The notes beneath the pieces were generated by a model, which did not search any database, was not told where the DNA came from, and worked only from the letters and a program-made list of their open reading frames with translations. This document shows, one piece after another, positions 53,384 through 62,636 of a stretch of DNA of 64,000 nucleotides. Position 1 is the stretch's first letter; the number at the start of each line of letters is the position of its first letter. The DNA comes from JANOBD01 sp031411495 (GTDB taxonomy: Bacteria > Planctomycetota > Phycisphaerae > Tepidisphaerales > Tepidisphaeraceae). The DNA lies in assembly GCA_031411495.1 (NCBI GenBank), contig JANOBD010000086.1:152712-216711 (forward strand). The letters are read 5' to 3'. Both the position numbers and the translations under genes were made by a program.

Positions 53384-54349
53384 ATGAATCCCGCTGCCGC
53401 AGCCGTCCACTCGTTTCGGTTCGATTCGCCCACCGCTCACACCTCGCTCCGAGAGGAACCGAGAGCAAATGAGACGGTCTGCGATGACCACCAGTCACCC
53501 CTCGAGCCGCTCCAGCATCTCGTTAGGCCGTTAACGGCGGCGCAGATGCAGGCGCTGAATCTGCTGGCGATGGGCAAGAGCGTTGTATCGGTCCCCAAGA
53601 CGCTGGGCATCGGAGTCTCCACCCTCCACCGCTGGAAGGCCACTCACCCGCTCTTCCGCGCCGAACTCGCCCAGCGACAACACAACCTCTTCGATGCGAT
53701 GGTCAACAAGCTGCGCATGACCATGAGCAAGGCCGTCGACGAACTGTTCGCGCTGATGACTAGCGACAACGCGTTCAAGCGCAAGGAGGTCATGTTCGAG
53801 ATGCTCAAGCTGCTCAAGCCGCAGAAGTTTCTCGTGCCCGGCGAGCCGCGAAACGTCGAAGGCGTACTCGACGAAACCGTGCGCGAGCGGCGCGCGTCGC
53901 GCGGAGAAAGCGCTTCGGATGAAATCACCGAAGAGGAGCGCATCGCCGCGATCCCGGCCGAGTGGCGCGTGAAGGATTACGAGCGCCCAGCTTCGAGCGG
54001 CGACTGTCATGCTGAACGGAGTGAAGCATCCAGCGAAATGCTCGCGAGAGACGCTCAATCATCCGAGCATCCTTCGAACCCCGAGTTGCGAACTGCCCTC
54101 CCTTCGCGGGAGGGGTCGGGGGAGAGGGCTGCAAGAGACAGTGAGGTCGCAACTCACGACCCATGTTCGAAGTTCGCTTCGAAGCGTGACAAATCTCCTC
54201 AGTCCCATCCCGATCGACCGCGAGCGGCGCAGTCGTCCGCCCCTCGACCCCACCCCCACCCCCACCCGCAAGGGGAGGGGAGTCTGAAACCGCCGGAGGC
54301 CACCTGCAGCATCCCCCAGCCTCTCCCCGACGGCGACTCCATCGGTTAG
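53384..54349 (+). CDS. Helix-turn-helix protein with a repeat-derived C-terminal tail
   Basis: 321 residues; AAGGAG precedes the ATG at 53384. Residues ~47-85 contain a homeodomain-like HTH (LTAAQMQALNLLAMGKSVVS then VPKTLGIGVSTLHRWK). A helical region KLRMTMSKAVDELFALMTSD and NAFKRKEVMFEMLKLLKPQK follows to about 150. The HTH-plus-helix layout resembles small-terminase or resolvase-like DNA-binding proteins. From about residue 205 the protein is the translation of two interspersed repeats (CHAERSEASSEMLARD, and LPSREGSGERAARDS with HPHPHPQGEGS), so the original C-terminus was probably lost or extended by insertion. Function is unknown. Confidence 0.65.
   Translation: MNPAAAAVHSFRFDSPTAHTSLREEPRANETVCDDHQSPLEPLQHLVRPLTAAQMQALNLLAMGKSVVSVPKTLGIGVSTLHRWKATHPLFRAELAQRQHNLFDAMVNKLRMTMSKAVDELFALMTSDNAFKRKEVMFEMLKLLKPQKFLVPGEPRNVEGVLDETVRERRASRGESASDEITEEERIAAIPAEWRVKDYERPASSGDCHAERSEASSEMLARDAQSSEHPSNPELRTALPSREGSGERAARDSEVATHDPCSKFASKRDKSPQSHPDRPRAAQSSAPRPHPHPHPQGEGSLKPPEATCSIPQPLPDGDSIG
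54005..54075. repeat. Interspersed repeat inside the HTH gene (GTCATGCTGAACGGAGTGAA family)
   Basis: It begins TGTCATGCTGAACGGAGTGA and ends near GAGCATCCTTCG. It belongs to the same broad class as 26302 and 40737. Its translation gives the CHAERSEAS peptide, which is a widely recurring spurious translation of such elements. Confidence 0.8.
54096..54284. repeat. Interspersed inverted repeat inside the HTH gene (CCCTCCCTTCGCGGGAGGGG family)
   Basis: The left arm CCCTCCCTTCGCGGGAGGGG continuing TCGGGGGAGAGGGC (54096-54129) is inverse to the right arm at 54239-54284, GCCCCTCGACCCCACCCCCA continuing CCCCCACCCGCAAGGGGAGG with GGAGTC. The element provides the last ~85 codons of the HTH gene. Confidence 0.88.
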
Positions 54350-54398
54350 GCTGGTGCGGTTTGCCGCTGAGTCCTGCAATCGATCAAGGAGCATTCGC

Positions 54399-55895
54399 AT
54401 GTCGCAGATTCCGTCCGTGCCGTCACTCGTTTCGGGAAAGTGGTCGCCGCTGGGTTCGGGCCGCACGTCCGACGTGTTCAATCCTTCGAGCGGCGCCGTG
54501 ATCGCGAAGGTCGCGCTGTCCAGCGCCGCCGACACCGCCAAGGCGATCGAAGCGGCGCATGCCGCGTGGCCGGCGTGGAGCGAGACGCCCGCGGTAGAGC
54601 GGGTGCGCGTGCTCTTCAAGTTCCGCGAACTTATGCTGCGCGACTTCGAGAAGATCGCACAGACGGTGACCCGCGAGCACGGCAAGACGCTGGTGGAAGC
54701 GCGGGCGAGCGTGCAGCGCGGCATCGAGGTCATCGAGTTCGCGTGCGGCGCGCCGTCGCTTCTGATGGGCCAGACGCTACCGAACCTGGCACGGAATGTG
54801 GACGCGGAAACCGTTCGCCATCCGCTGGGCGTGTGCGTCGGGATCACGCCATTCAATTTCCCAGCGATGGTGCCAATGTGGATGTTCCCGATGGCGATCG
54901 CCTGTGGCAACACCTTCGTACTCAAGCCCAGCGAAAAGGTGCCACTCAGTTCAAACCTGCTCGGCGAACTGCTCACCGAGGCCGGATGCCCGGCGGGCGT
55001 GTTCAACATCGTTCACGGCGACAAAGAAGCCGTCGACGTGCTGCTCACCCATCCCCTGGTAAGAGCCGTCAGCTTCGTCGGCTCGACGAGCATCGCAAAA
55101 TATGTCTACGAGACCGGCACGAAACACGGAAAGCGCGTGCAGGCTGCGGGCGGCGCGAAGAACCACCTGATCATCATGCCCGATGCGGATCTCGATCAGG
55201 CCGTCGCGGCGCTGCAGGCCAGCGCCTACGGCTGCGCGGGCGAGCGATGCATGGCGGGGAGCGTGGCGCTGCCGGTGGGCAACGTCGCGGACAAGCTCGT
55301 CGAGCGCCTCGTCGCGACGGCGGGCAAGATGACGGTTGGTGCAACAGACACTGGCGCGAAGGTAGACATGGGCCCACTCATCAGCGCCCCCCATCGCGAC
55401 AAGGTGGCGAGCTATCTCGCGATCGGCGAAGCGGAAGGGGCGACCCTCGCTCTCGACGGACGGAAGGATGCACCCAAGGAAGGCTTCTTCCTCAAGCCCA
55501 GCGTGATCGATCACGTGAAGCCGATGATGAAGGTAGCGCGCGAAGAAATATTCGGCCCGGTGTTGTCGGTGGTGCGGTGCGGCGCGCTCGACGAAGCGCT
55601 GGCGGTGGGGAAGAACTCGCCTTACGGAAACGGCGCCAGCATCTTCACGCAGGATGGGTACGCGGCGCGACAGTTCAAGCAGTACTTCAACGCGGGAATG
55701 ATCGGCATCAACATCGGTGTGCCGGCGCCGATGGCGTGGTTCCCGTTCACCGGCTGGAACCAGAGTTTCTTCGGCGACCTGCACATCCAGGGAACTGAAA
55801 GTGTGCTGTTCTACACGCAGGGAAAGACGACCATGACCCGCTGGTTCGAGCACGCCAGCGAGGCGGCGAGCGATCCGGTGTGGCGGCAGAAGTAG
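54399..55895 (+). CDS. mmsA: Methylmalonate-semialdehyde dehydrogenase (CoA-acylating)
   Basis: 498 residues from ATG 54399 with AAGGAG eight bases upstream. It oxidises malonate or methylmalonate semialdehyde with NAD and CoA to acetyl- or propionyl-CoA, in valine or inositol catabolism. GVCVGITPFNFPAMVPMWMF, then GCPAGVFNIVHGDKEAVDVL, SFVGSTSIAKYVYETGTKHG and KRVQAAGGAKNHLIIMPDAD are MMSDH features. The catalytic Cys is in GCAGERCMAGSVALPVG. C-terminal INIGVPAPMAWFPFTGWNQS then FFGDLHIQGTESVLFYTQGK is diagnostic. The next gene begins 44 bp after the stop. No iol or bkd genes are in the window. Confidence 0.96.
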   Translation: MSQIPSVPSLVSGKWSPLGSGRTSDVFNPSSGAVIAKVALSSAADTAKAIEAAHAAWPAWSETPAVERVRVLFKFRELMLRDFEKIAQTVTREHGKTLVEARASVQRGIEVIEFACGAPSLLMGQTLPNLARNVDAETVRHPLGVCVGITPFNFPAMVPMWMFPMAIACGNTFVLKPSEKVPLSSNLLGELLTEAGCPAGVFNIVHGDKEAVDVLLTHPLVRAVSFVGSTSIAKYVYETGTKHGKRVQAAGGAKNHLIIMPDADLDQAVAALQASAYGCAGERCMAGSVALPVGNVADKLVERLVATAGKMTVGATDTGAKVDMGPLISAPHRDKVASYLAIGEAEGATLALDGRKDAPKEGFFLKPSVIDHVKPMMKVAREEIFGPVLSVVRCGALDEALAVGKNSPYGNGASIFTQDGYAARQFKQYFNAGMIGINIGVPAPMAWFPFTGWNQSFFGDLHIQGTESVLFYTQGKTTMTRWFEHASEAASDPVWRQK

Positions 55896-55939
55896 GCTGG
55901 TCGTGGATGGACGCAAATGAACGCCGATGGAGATGGGGA

Positions 55940-57364
55940 ATGGGAAAGCAGCTTTATTCGATTTGGGTAATCGTTTACCTTTTGGCGGCGGGGTGTGCGA
56001 CGGCCCGGTCGAAGCAAAGCGAAGGAACTCACATGGCAAAGCCCTTCACGTTCGCGCCGATGCGCGAACTCAATGACAACGGCGGCTGGTCGTGGTTCAT
56101 GGATGAGCGCGCGATCGTCTACAAGGGCAAGCTGCTCGTCGGCTCGATGCGCTCGACCGATGCGCACGATCATGAGAAAGCTTCGGACCCGAACTGGGGC
56201 AATGTCGAACTCGCGATCCACGATATCGAGTCGGGCAAGACGAATGTCGTCGTCCTTCACCAGCATCTCGAGCAGGACGACCACGATGGCCCCGCGCTCC
56301 ACGTGCGCCAGGATGGGAATGTGCTTGCCGTGTACACGCAGCACTCGCAGGAGCGCAAGGTCTACTGGCGCGTCTCGCAAAGCGACGATCTGTTGAAGTG
56401 GGGTGAGATCAGGGAACTCGTCACGCCCGGCGTCGATCATCCACCCTTCGGCGGCGACAACGTCACCTACTCCAATCTCTTCCAGCTCAAGGCGCAGAAC
56501 AACCGCCTGTTCAATTTCTTCCGCTCGCTCAGCCATCAACAGAACTGGATGTACAGCGACGACAACGGCGACACGTGGAACTACGGCGGTATGTTCCTCA
56601 AGGGATATCAAGGCTACGCGCCGTACTTCAAGTACGCGACGGATAACGTGGACACGATCCACTTCATCGGCACCGAAGACCACCCGCGGAACTTCGATAA
56701 CAGCGTCTACCACGGCTTCATCAAGGCCGGCGTCATCCATCACAGCGACGGCACCGTGCTCGGCCCGCTGAGCAGGACTCCGGACAAGTCGGGCGATATC
56801 TGGGACCTCACGTGCGTCTATCGCGGCGACAAGGATCACGTCGCCTGGGTGACGGACCTTCATCTCGACGCGCAGGGCCGGCCTTACTGCGCCTTCAGCG
56901 TGCAGCGCGACGGCGCGGGCCTGCCCAAAGGCCAGGGCGGGATGGACCACCGCTACCACTACGCCCGCTGGGACGGCAAGCAGTGGAAAGCGCACGAGAT
57001 CGCCTTTGCCGGCACCCGGCTCTACAAGGACGAAGACGACTACACCGGCGGCGTCGCGCTCGACCCGCAGAATCCCGACGTCGTCTACATCTCGACCGAT
57101 GCCGACCCGGTGAATGGCACGCCGCTCATCAGCGCGACCGACGGCCAGCGCCATCATGAACTCTTCAAAGGGGTGACGATCGACGGCGGCGCGACGTTCA
57201 CCTGGAAGGCGCTCACGAAAGGCAGCGACACGGACAATCTCCGTCCACTGGTGCCGATCTGGAAAGATGCGCGGACCGCACTCGTGTGGATGCGCGGGAA
57301 GTACCAGCACAACCGCGGGCCGTGGTCGACGAAGGTCGTGGCGATGATTCTCGAAGCGAAGTGA
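55940..57364 (+). CDS. BNR_4-family beta-propeller lipoprotein
   Basis: 474 residues from ATG 55940 with GGAG upstream; an earlier in-frame start at 55880 overlaps mmsA and is rejected. A lipoprotein signal IWVIVYLLAAGCATARSK with a lipobox LAAGC anchors it to a membrane. The propeller begins RELNDNGGWSWFMDERAIVY and includes HQHLEQDDHDGPALHVRQDG, a motif shared with BNR-4 proteins such as ulvan-lyase-type propellers (DDH followed by P.L.V..DG), NWMYSDDNGDTWNYGG and GATFTWKALTK BNR-type hairpins. A polysaccharide-lyase or glycan-binding role is plausible; catalytic identity is not known. It is close to mmsA, 44 bp apart, but functionally unrelated on its face. Confidence 0.75.
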   Translation: MGKQLYSIWVIVYLLAAGCATARSKQSEGTHMAKPFTFAPMRELNDNGGWSWFMDERAIVYKGKLLVGSMRSTDAHDHEKASDPNWGNVELAIHDIESGKTNVVVLHQHLEQDDHDGPALHVRQDGNVLAVYTQHSQERKVYWRVSQSDDLLKWGEIRELVTPGVDHPPFGGDNVTYSNLFQLKAQNNRLFNFFRSLSHQQNWMYSDDNGDTWNYGGMFLKGYQGYAPYFKYATDNVDTIHFIGTEDHPRNFDNSVYHGFIKAGVIHHSDGTVLGPLSRTPDKSGDIWDLTCVYRGDKDHVAWVTDLHLDAQGRPYCAFSVQRDGAGLPKGQGGMDHRYHYARWDGKQWKAHEIAFAGTRLYKDEDDYTGGVALDPQNPDVVYISTDADPVNGTPLISATDGQRHHELFKGVTIDGGATFTWKALTKGSDTDNLRPLVPIWKDARTALVWMRGKYQHNRGPWSTKVVAMILEAK

Positions 57365-57375
57365 CGCTCGTCCGA

Positions 57376-59034
57376 TCACTCCATGGCGATCGCGGCGTTC
57401 GGAACCTCACTCGGAGACGGCTTGCGATGCCGCGGCATCAGCAATGTGACCAACAGCATGACGACGGCGCTGCCGAGCATGGCGACGAAGACCCAGATCA
57501 GGTTCGACGCGATCACGTGCTGGATCTGTGAGAGAACCGACGGGTCGATCGATGCCTGCAGGTGTGGATCGAGCGCGGCAGCGGGGGACGCGTTGTTCGC
57601 GGTGAAGCTGGCGAGCTCATCATGGCTCAGCGTGTTGAAGACTGCGCCGAGGATGCCGATACCGACGGCGCCGCCCATCGTGCGGAAAAAGCTCACGCTG
57701 CTGGTGACGATGCCACGTTGCTGCCATTCGACTGCGTTCTGCGCGGCCAGGAGATAACACATCGACGACCAGCCGAAACCGAAGCCGGTTACGGAGAGGA
57801 TGATGGTAAGCACCCAGCGCGGGAAGACGAAGTACGCGCCAGCCAGCAGGCCGATCATGCCGAGGACCACCAGCGACGCGCCGATGAGGGCGGTGATGCG
57901 GAAGCCCCAGCGGATGAGGAGGCGCGCCGAAAGCATGTTGCTGAGCGCCCAGGTCATCATCACCGGTGTGACGACCGCCGCGGCTGCAGTCGCGCCGCCG
58001 CCACGTCCGCCTTGAACGTAGAGCGGGACGTAGGTATCGAGGCTGAGGAATACACCGCCGAAGAAGAACGTCGCGAGGATTGACGGGCCAATGGCGCGGT
58101 GCATCATCAGCGCCGGTGGCATGATCGGATTCGCAGTTCGGCGCTCGTTGAAAACGAACGCGATGATGGATGCGACGGCGAGTGCCCCGAGTCCGATGGA
58201 TGTCTGCATCGACCATCCACCCGGACCGAGCCGCGACACGAGAGCGAGCAGCGCCAGGCTGCCAAATGCGAGAAGGCCGACGCCGGGCAAGTCGAGCGCG
58301 GTGGAGTGGGGCTTCTGCTTGTCGTGATATTTCCAGAGCAGCACGGCCAATCCGAGCACGCCGAAGGGAAGGTTCACAAGGAACACCCATCGCCAGCCGA
58401 GCGTGTGAACGAGAAATGCCCCAAGCGCCGGCCCGAAGAGCGAACTCAGACCCCACACTGAACTGAAGAGTCCTTGAATCCTGGCGCGTTCCTCCAGCGT
58501 GAAGAGGTCTCCGATGATGGTCAGCACCACGGGCATGATCCCGCCCGCACCCAGTCCCTGCACGCCGCGAAAAATGATCAGCTCGATCATCGAGTGCGAG
58601 TAGGCGGACAGCACCGACCCGACGGTGAAGAGAAGCGTCGCGCCGATCACTACCCGCTTGCGGCCCAGCACATCCGCGAGCCGCCCGTACAGCGGCATGG
58701 TGACGGTGGCCGCCAGAAGGTAGAGCGAGGCGACCCACGAGTAGTGTTCCAGCCCGTGAAGCTCGCCGATGATCGTCGGCATGGCCGTGCTGGTGACGGT
58801 CATTTCCATCGACGCGAGGACCATGATCAGCATGAGGGCGGCGACGACGAAGCGGCGATCGGTGGCGGGCGCCGGCTCGGCCGCGTCATCGCCCATGACG
58901 ATCGGCGCGGAACTGCCGAGACAGGTCGAAGCGTCCGACTTCAATTCATGATCGCGCGTCAGTTCGTGAACATGCTTGTCGGGAAGCGTAGCGTCGGCGG
59001 AGGGAATGGGTTTTGCGGTCAACGTGTCTTTCAT
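57376..59034 (-). CDS. MFS drug exporter, DHA2 (EmrB/QacA) family
   Basis: 552 residues with 14 predicted helices. A long charged N-terminus of ~60 residues precedes helix 1 (FVVAALMLIMVLASMEMTVT). Motif A is YGRLADVLGRKRVVIGATLL; motif C region is GSVLSAYSHSMIELIIFRGV with QGLGAGGIMPVVLTIIGDLF. VTSTAMPTIIGELHG is the D1-like motif of the 14-TMS family. It exports hydrophobic compounds by proton antiport. No TetR or MarR gene is adjacent, so regulation is unknown. It converges on the BNR_4 gene and is divergent from the M20 gene. Confidence 0.94.
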   Translation of the reverse strand: MKDTLTAKPIPSADATLPDKHVHELTRDHELKSDASTCLGSSAPIVMGDDAAEPAPATDRRFVVAALMLIMVLASMEMTVTSTAMPTIIGELHGLEHYSWVASLYLLAATVTMPLYGRLADVLGRKRVVIGATLLFTVGSVLSAYSHSMIELIIFRGVQGLGAGGIMPVVLTIIGDLFTLEERARIQGLFSSVWGLSSLFGPALGAFLVHTLGWRWVFLVNLPFGVLGLAVLLWKYHDKQKPHSTALDLPGVGLLAFGSLALLALVSRLGPGGWSMQTSIGLGALAVASIIAFVFNERRTANPIMPPALMMHRAIGPSILATFFFGGVFLSLDTYVPLYVQGGRGGGATAAAAVVTPVMMTWALSNMLSARLLIRWGFRITALIGASLVVLGMIGLLAGAYFVFPRWVLTIILSVTGFGFGWSSMCYLLAAQNAVEWQQRGIVTSSVSFFRTMGGAVGIGILGAVFNTLSHDELASFTANNASPAAALDPHLQASIDPSVLSQIQHVIASNLIWVFVAMLGSAVVMLLVTLLMPRHRKPSPSEVPNAAIAME

Positions 59035-59175
59035 TCATCTGGCCCGAGGGAACCCAAGGCTAGGCGTGACTACACGCGAAATCCATCTCCAAGCACAAGG
59101 CGAGGTCACAACCGCAGTTCTTCGAAGTGCGACACGGTATTTGCTAAGCTTTGCCGACATCAAAACGAGGTGACG

Positions 59176-60417
59176 ATGGCGCTCTCTCCTGAACGAACAC
59201 TGGCCGAACTCAAGGAACTTCGCGCGCTCACCGGCGACGATAACGGCGCGCAGCGCGTCGCGTTCACGCCGACGTGGGTGAAGGCGCGGCAGTGGTTCCT
59301 ATCCAAACTTGCCGAACTGCCGGTGGAGGTGGAGCAGGACCCCGCGGGCAACCTTTGGGCGACGCTTCGCGGCAAGAGCGACCGCGCGCTCCTGATGGGC
59401 GGCCACATCGATTCAGTGCCGAACGGCGGGTGGCTGGATGGGTGCCTTAATCTCGTCGCGGCTCTGGAGGTGCTCCGACGATTCGCCGAAGGTGGTACGC
59501 CGCCGGTGACGATCCGCGTCGTCGATTGGGCGGATGAAGAAGGCGCGCGGTTCGGGCGAAGCCTGTACGGCTCCAGCGCGGTGTCGGGCGCGCTCGATGT
59601 CAACGAAGTGCGCAATCTCACGGACCGCGACGGCATCCGGCTCGAAGATGCACTTCGCAACGTAGGCATCGATCTCAGCCACGCGCTCGATGCACGAGCG
59701 CAGATCAAGAATGCGGCCGCATATCTCGAACTGCATATCGAGCAGGGACCCGTGCTGGAATCGATGAATCTGCCGATGGGCGCGGTGCTCGGAACATTCG
59801 GCGTCGAGCGGCACCAGGTCACGTTCACCGGGCAGGCAGCGCACAGCGGATCGACGCCGATGGGCGCGCGGCGCGACGCGCTTGCCGGCGTGTCGCGACT
59901 TCACCTGTCAATTCGTGATATTGCGAACAAATACAATGGCGTCTGTACCGTCGGCAGCGTGAAGACCCGGCCCGGCATTGTCACGGCTGTCGTCGGTGAA
60001 GCGGAGATGACACTCGATCAGCGACACCTCGACCCGGTCAAGCTCGCTGGCATGCTCGAACATGCCAAGCTCGCCGCAGACAATATCGCCTACAGTGAAC
60101 TGATCACCGTCGCGTGGAAAAAGATCTGGCAGATCCAGCCGTTCCCGTTCCACCCGGAATTGATCGACCTGTGTGACGAATCGATCCGCGAAGTCTGCGG
60201 CATCTCGCACCGCCTGCCCAGCGGCCCGCTGCACGATGCGGCTGAGGTCTGCCGAACGGGCACGCCAACCGTGATGCTCTTTGTTCAGAGTCTCTACGGC
60301 ATCTCTCACAACAAGATCGAGGACACGAAAGAGGATCACATCCTCCTGTCGGTGCGAGCGCTCGATCGCCTGGCCGACAAGACCGTGGATTGGATCGTCT
60401 CGAACAGTCACTCGTGA
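59176..60417 (+). CDS. M20 family amidohydrolase (allantoate / N-carbamoyl-amino acid type)
   Basis: 413 residues from ATG 59176 (MALSPERTLAELKELRAL); the frame is open to 58474 but that part is antisense to the MFS gene. It hydrolyses ureido or amide bonds of small N-carbamoyl substrates. Metal ligands: His and Asp in LMGGHIDSVPNGGWLDGCLN, Glu in VDWADEEGARFG, His in LELHIEQGPVLES and His in SGPLHDAAEVCRTGTP. The dimerisation lid contains GQAAHSGSTPMGARRDALAG. Length is normal. It could act in allantoin, pyrimidine or hydantoin breakdown; no partner genes are adjacent, so the substrate remains open. Confidence 0.93.
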   Translation: MALSPERTLAELKELRALTGDDNGAQRVAFTPTWVKARQWFLSKLAELPVEVEQDPAGNLWATLRGKSDRALLMGGHIDSVPNGGWLDGCLNLVAALEVLRRFAEGGTPPVTIRVVDWADEEGARFGRSLYGSSAVSGALDVNEVRNLTDRDGIRLEDALRNVGIDLSHALDARAQIKNAAAYLELHIEQGPVLESMNLPMGAVLGTFGVERHQVTFTGQAAHSGSTPMGARRDALAGVSRLHLSIRDIANKYNGVCTVGSVKTRPGIVTAVVGEAEMTLDQRHLDPVKLAGMLEHAKLAADNIAYSELITVAWKKIWQIQPFPFHPELIDLCDESIREVCGISHRLPSGPLHDAAEVCRTGTPTVMLFVQSLYGISHNKIEDTKEDHILLSVRALDRLADKTVDWIVSNSHS

Positions 60418-60447
60418 GCCGAACACAGGTCGGCAAACGTATGTCGA

Positions 60448-62337
60448 TCACGCCAGCAGATCATTCATTGAATGACGACGCGTCTTGGCGGATGTCGTGA
60501 GAACGACTCCCGCCTGAAGCGCCGGCAGGAAGGCGTCATAATGCTGGGCGACGATGAGCAGGTCATCGAAATCAACTTCGCCGTTCGGGTCGTAGTCAAA
60601 GTTGCCTTGGCTGAACGTCTGGTTCAACTTCCCGTAGTTCTGGGCGACGATGAGCAGATCATCAAAGTTCACGTGCCGATCACGATTCGCATCGCCGCCG
60701 AGAACAAAGAAATCGAGCTGGGTCGCAGCAGAAGGCGCGCCTGTCGAACTTTCGACCGCGCCCGCGTTCAGCACGAGCCGGTAATTGCCATCCGGAAGCT
60801 GCGACTGAAAGTTCAATGTCGCGGTCTTGGTCGCGACGTTGTACGAGAACGACGCCGCCGCAGTGGAGACCGGCGTCATTGACGGCAGCTTGAAGACCTT
60901 GAAATCTTCCTTCGCGATCGAGGACGAGACATCCTGATTGAACTGAACGTTGAGCGCCTGCTGGAGTTCGAAGTCGAACGATGGCGTCAACGTCGGAGCC
61001 GCGACAGCGCCGACGGCGGCGCGCAGGTTCAGAGCCACGCGCGGCGTGGCGCCCGCGGCGATCGATCGCCAGCCGACATTGTAGTTGTCAAAATGCGCAG
61101 TTCCTTCCTCGATCGGGGGTTCGGGCTGAGCCTGAACCGCCGTGATGTCGGCATCGCTGAAGCCGTTGGAGGTCAAGCTCTGGAACGGAACCGCGGACGC
61201 CTGCGGGATCACGTTCCCGTCGAGCGCCACCGCGTAGGTGTTATTGCTGTAATTCAGCACGAGGTCGAAGTGGTGCCACTCGTCAAAGGATGCGAACGCG
61301 CCTGGCGCAGTTTGAAAGCTGCCGTTGAGCCAGAGCACTTCACCGGTCTTCGCATCAACGCCTGCGGCTCCCAGGCGTGTATATCCGGGCGGCAAAACAG
61401 TTGATCCATAGGCTTCCATGCCCATGAAAGGTCCGAGATTGGTCACCGAAAGGGGGGCCGCGATGTACTGATCCCAGGAGATCCATAGCTTTGTCCGACC
61501 CGACGGAGCGGCTGCCGGCGTGATGTTCGGATACTCGCGAAGCGCCGAGAACGCGGCGACAGTCGCCGGGCGATTCATCGTCACGCCCTTGACGCCGTCG
61601 TGCGCGAAGCTCGTCACATTCCCCGTGATCGTCGCAGCACCCGAGCGCGTCCAGGGCGAAGTCGTCGAAAGATCGTTGTTCACGACATAGTTCGAATCTT
61701 CAAATCCGGCGGCATCGAAGAACGACGTCTCTTCAGGCTTGACCGTCAGGCGAAGCGGCTTACCGCTGGTCGTCGTTGCGCCAACGAAGTCGTCGAATGA
61801 TCCGACGATCGATTGCGCCGTGACCGGCTGCATGCTCACGTAGCTGGCCGGATCAAAACCGGCGAGGGGCACGACTTCGAGCGTGCTGAGGGACGATGCA
61901 TCATCCAGAAACAGCGTCGTACCGACGACGAGCCGTCCGTATACCGTGCCGCTGGCCATGTCCAGCTTCAACTTTGCGGAGGGCGTGAGGGTGAAGAACG
62001 CGGCGCCGGTCGTGGCGAGCACCGAGGTGGTGCCGAGATCCACCGTACCGCCAACGTTCAACGTCCCGACCGTCAGCGTGCTCGTGTTCAGCCGAAGGGT
62101 TTCGCGCAGCGTGAGGGACGCGACCGCCGCGTTCGGCGACGAGTCCAGTGAAACGGTAATCGAGCCGGGCACATCGATGGTGACGTTGTCGGTTGAGGAC
62201 GGCAGCGTATTGGTCGACCAGTTAACCGGGTCCAGCCAGTGCGTGCCATCGCCGCCGCCGTCCCAGGAGATGGCCGCGAGCAGGGCGCGGGTTTCCAGTT
62301 GTTCAACTGCGCTGAAGAGTCGTCGTGAACGTTTCAT
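60448..62337 (-). CDS. Large surface/secreted protein with LEPR-XLL-like and dockerin-like motifs
   Basis: 629 residues. The N-terminus KRSRRLFSAVEQLETRALLA matches the planctomycete LEPR-XLL export motif, with LETRALL in place of LEPRxLL. The body is beta-rich: a right-handed repeat-like region (LNTSTLTVGTLNVGGTVDLG), then a LamG/concanavalin-like module (WHHFDLVLNYSNNTYAVALD), then an Ig-like part. C-terminal GDANRDRHVNFDDLLIVAQN and DYDPNGEVDFDDLLIVAQHY are two Ca-binding dockerin type I-like repeats. They could attach it to a cohesin or scaffold, or simply bind calcium. Function is unknown; export is the firm part. Confidence 0.85.
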   Translation of the reverse strand: MKRSRRLFSAVEQLETRALLAAISWDGGGDGTHWLDPVNWSTNTLPSSTDNVTIDVPGSITVSLDSSPNAAVASLTLRETLRLNTSTLTVGTLNVGGTVDLGTTSVLATTGAAFFTLTPSAKLKLDMASGTVYGRLVVGTTLFLDDASSLSTLEVVPLAGFDPASYVSMQPVTAQSIVGSFDDFVGATTTSGKPLRLTVKPEETSFFDAAGFEDSNYVVNNDLSTTSPWTRSGAATITGNVTSFAHDGVKGVTMNRPATVAAFSALREYPNITPAAAPSGRTKLWISWDQYIAAPLSVTNLGPFMGMEAYGSTVLPPGYTRLGAAGVDAKTGEVLWLNGSFQTAPGAFASFDEWHHFDLVLNYSNNTYAVALDGNVIPQASAVPFQSLTSNGFSDADITAVQAQPEPPIEEGTAHFDNYNVGWRSIAAGATPRVALNLRAAVGAVAAPTLTPSFDFELQQALNVQFNQDVSSSIAKEDFKVFKLPSMTPVSTAAASFSYNVATKTATLNFQSQLPDGNYRLVLNAGAVESSTGAPSAATQLDFFVLGGDANRDRHVNFDDLLIVAQNYGKLNQTFSQGNFDYDPNGEVDFDDLLIVAQHYDAFLPALQAGVVLTTSAKTRRHSMNDLLA

Positions 62338-62636
62338 TTTTCGCTCCGTGCATTCTAAACAGAAAAATGGCCACAGGGCGGGCCCCCTAATTGATGAGGC
62401 AAGATACTACCCGTACTCCGCCGCTCGCGGCAAAGAATAAATGTAAAACTCGGCATGATCCGCCGGATTTACCGACGTCGCCGGCTTACTGACCGCTCCA
62501 CAGAACCTTCGAGTCCGTGAGGGGCGGGTCGGCCGGCCACTCGCCGATGATTTTTCGAATTCGGAGGGTAATGTCGATGGAACCGTGTACCCGGAGAACC
62601 CGCCGAGGCGCAAAAACCCCGGATTCCCGACTTCGT
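62338..62636. other. Divergent intergenic region between LEPR protein and pseudopilin genes
   Basis: 299 bp between two divergent starts, so it should hold both promoters. It contains an AT-rich stretch near 62420-62450 (AAAGAATAAATGTAAAACTC). I see no gene, terminator or recognisable operator. Confidence 0.4.

Noticed and set aside
58474..60417. Extension of the M20 enzyme to 647 residues
   Set aside because: The added N-terminal part is antisense to the MFS gene, whereas the family starts close to 59176.
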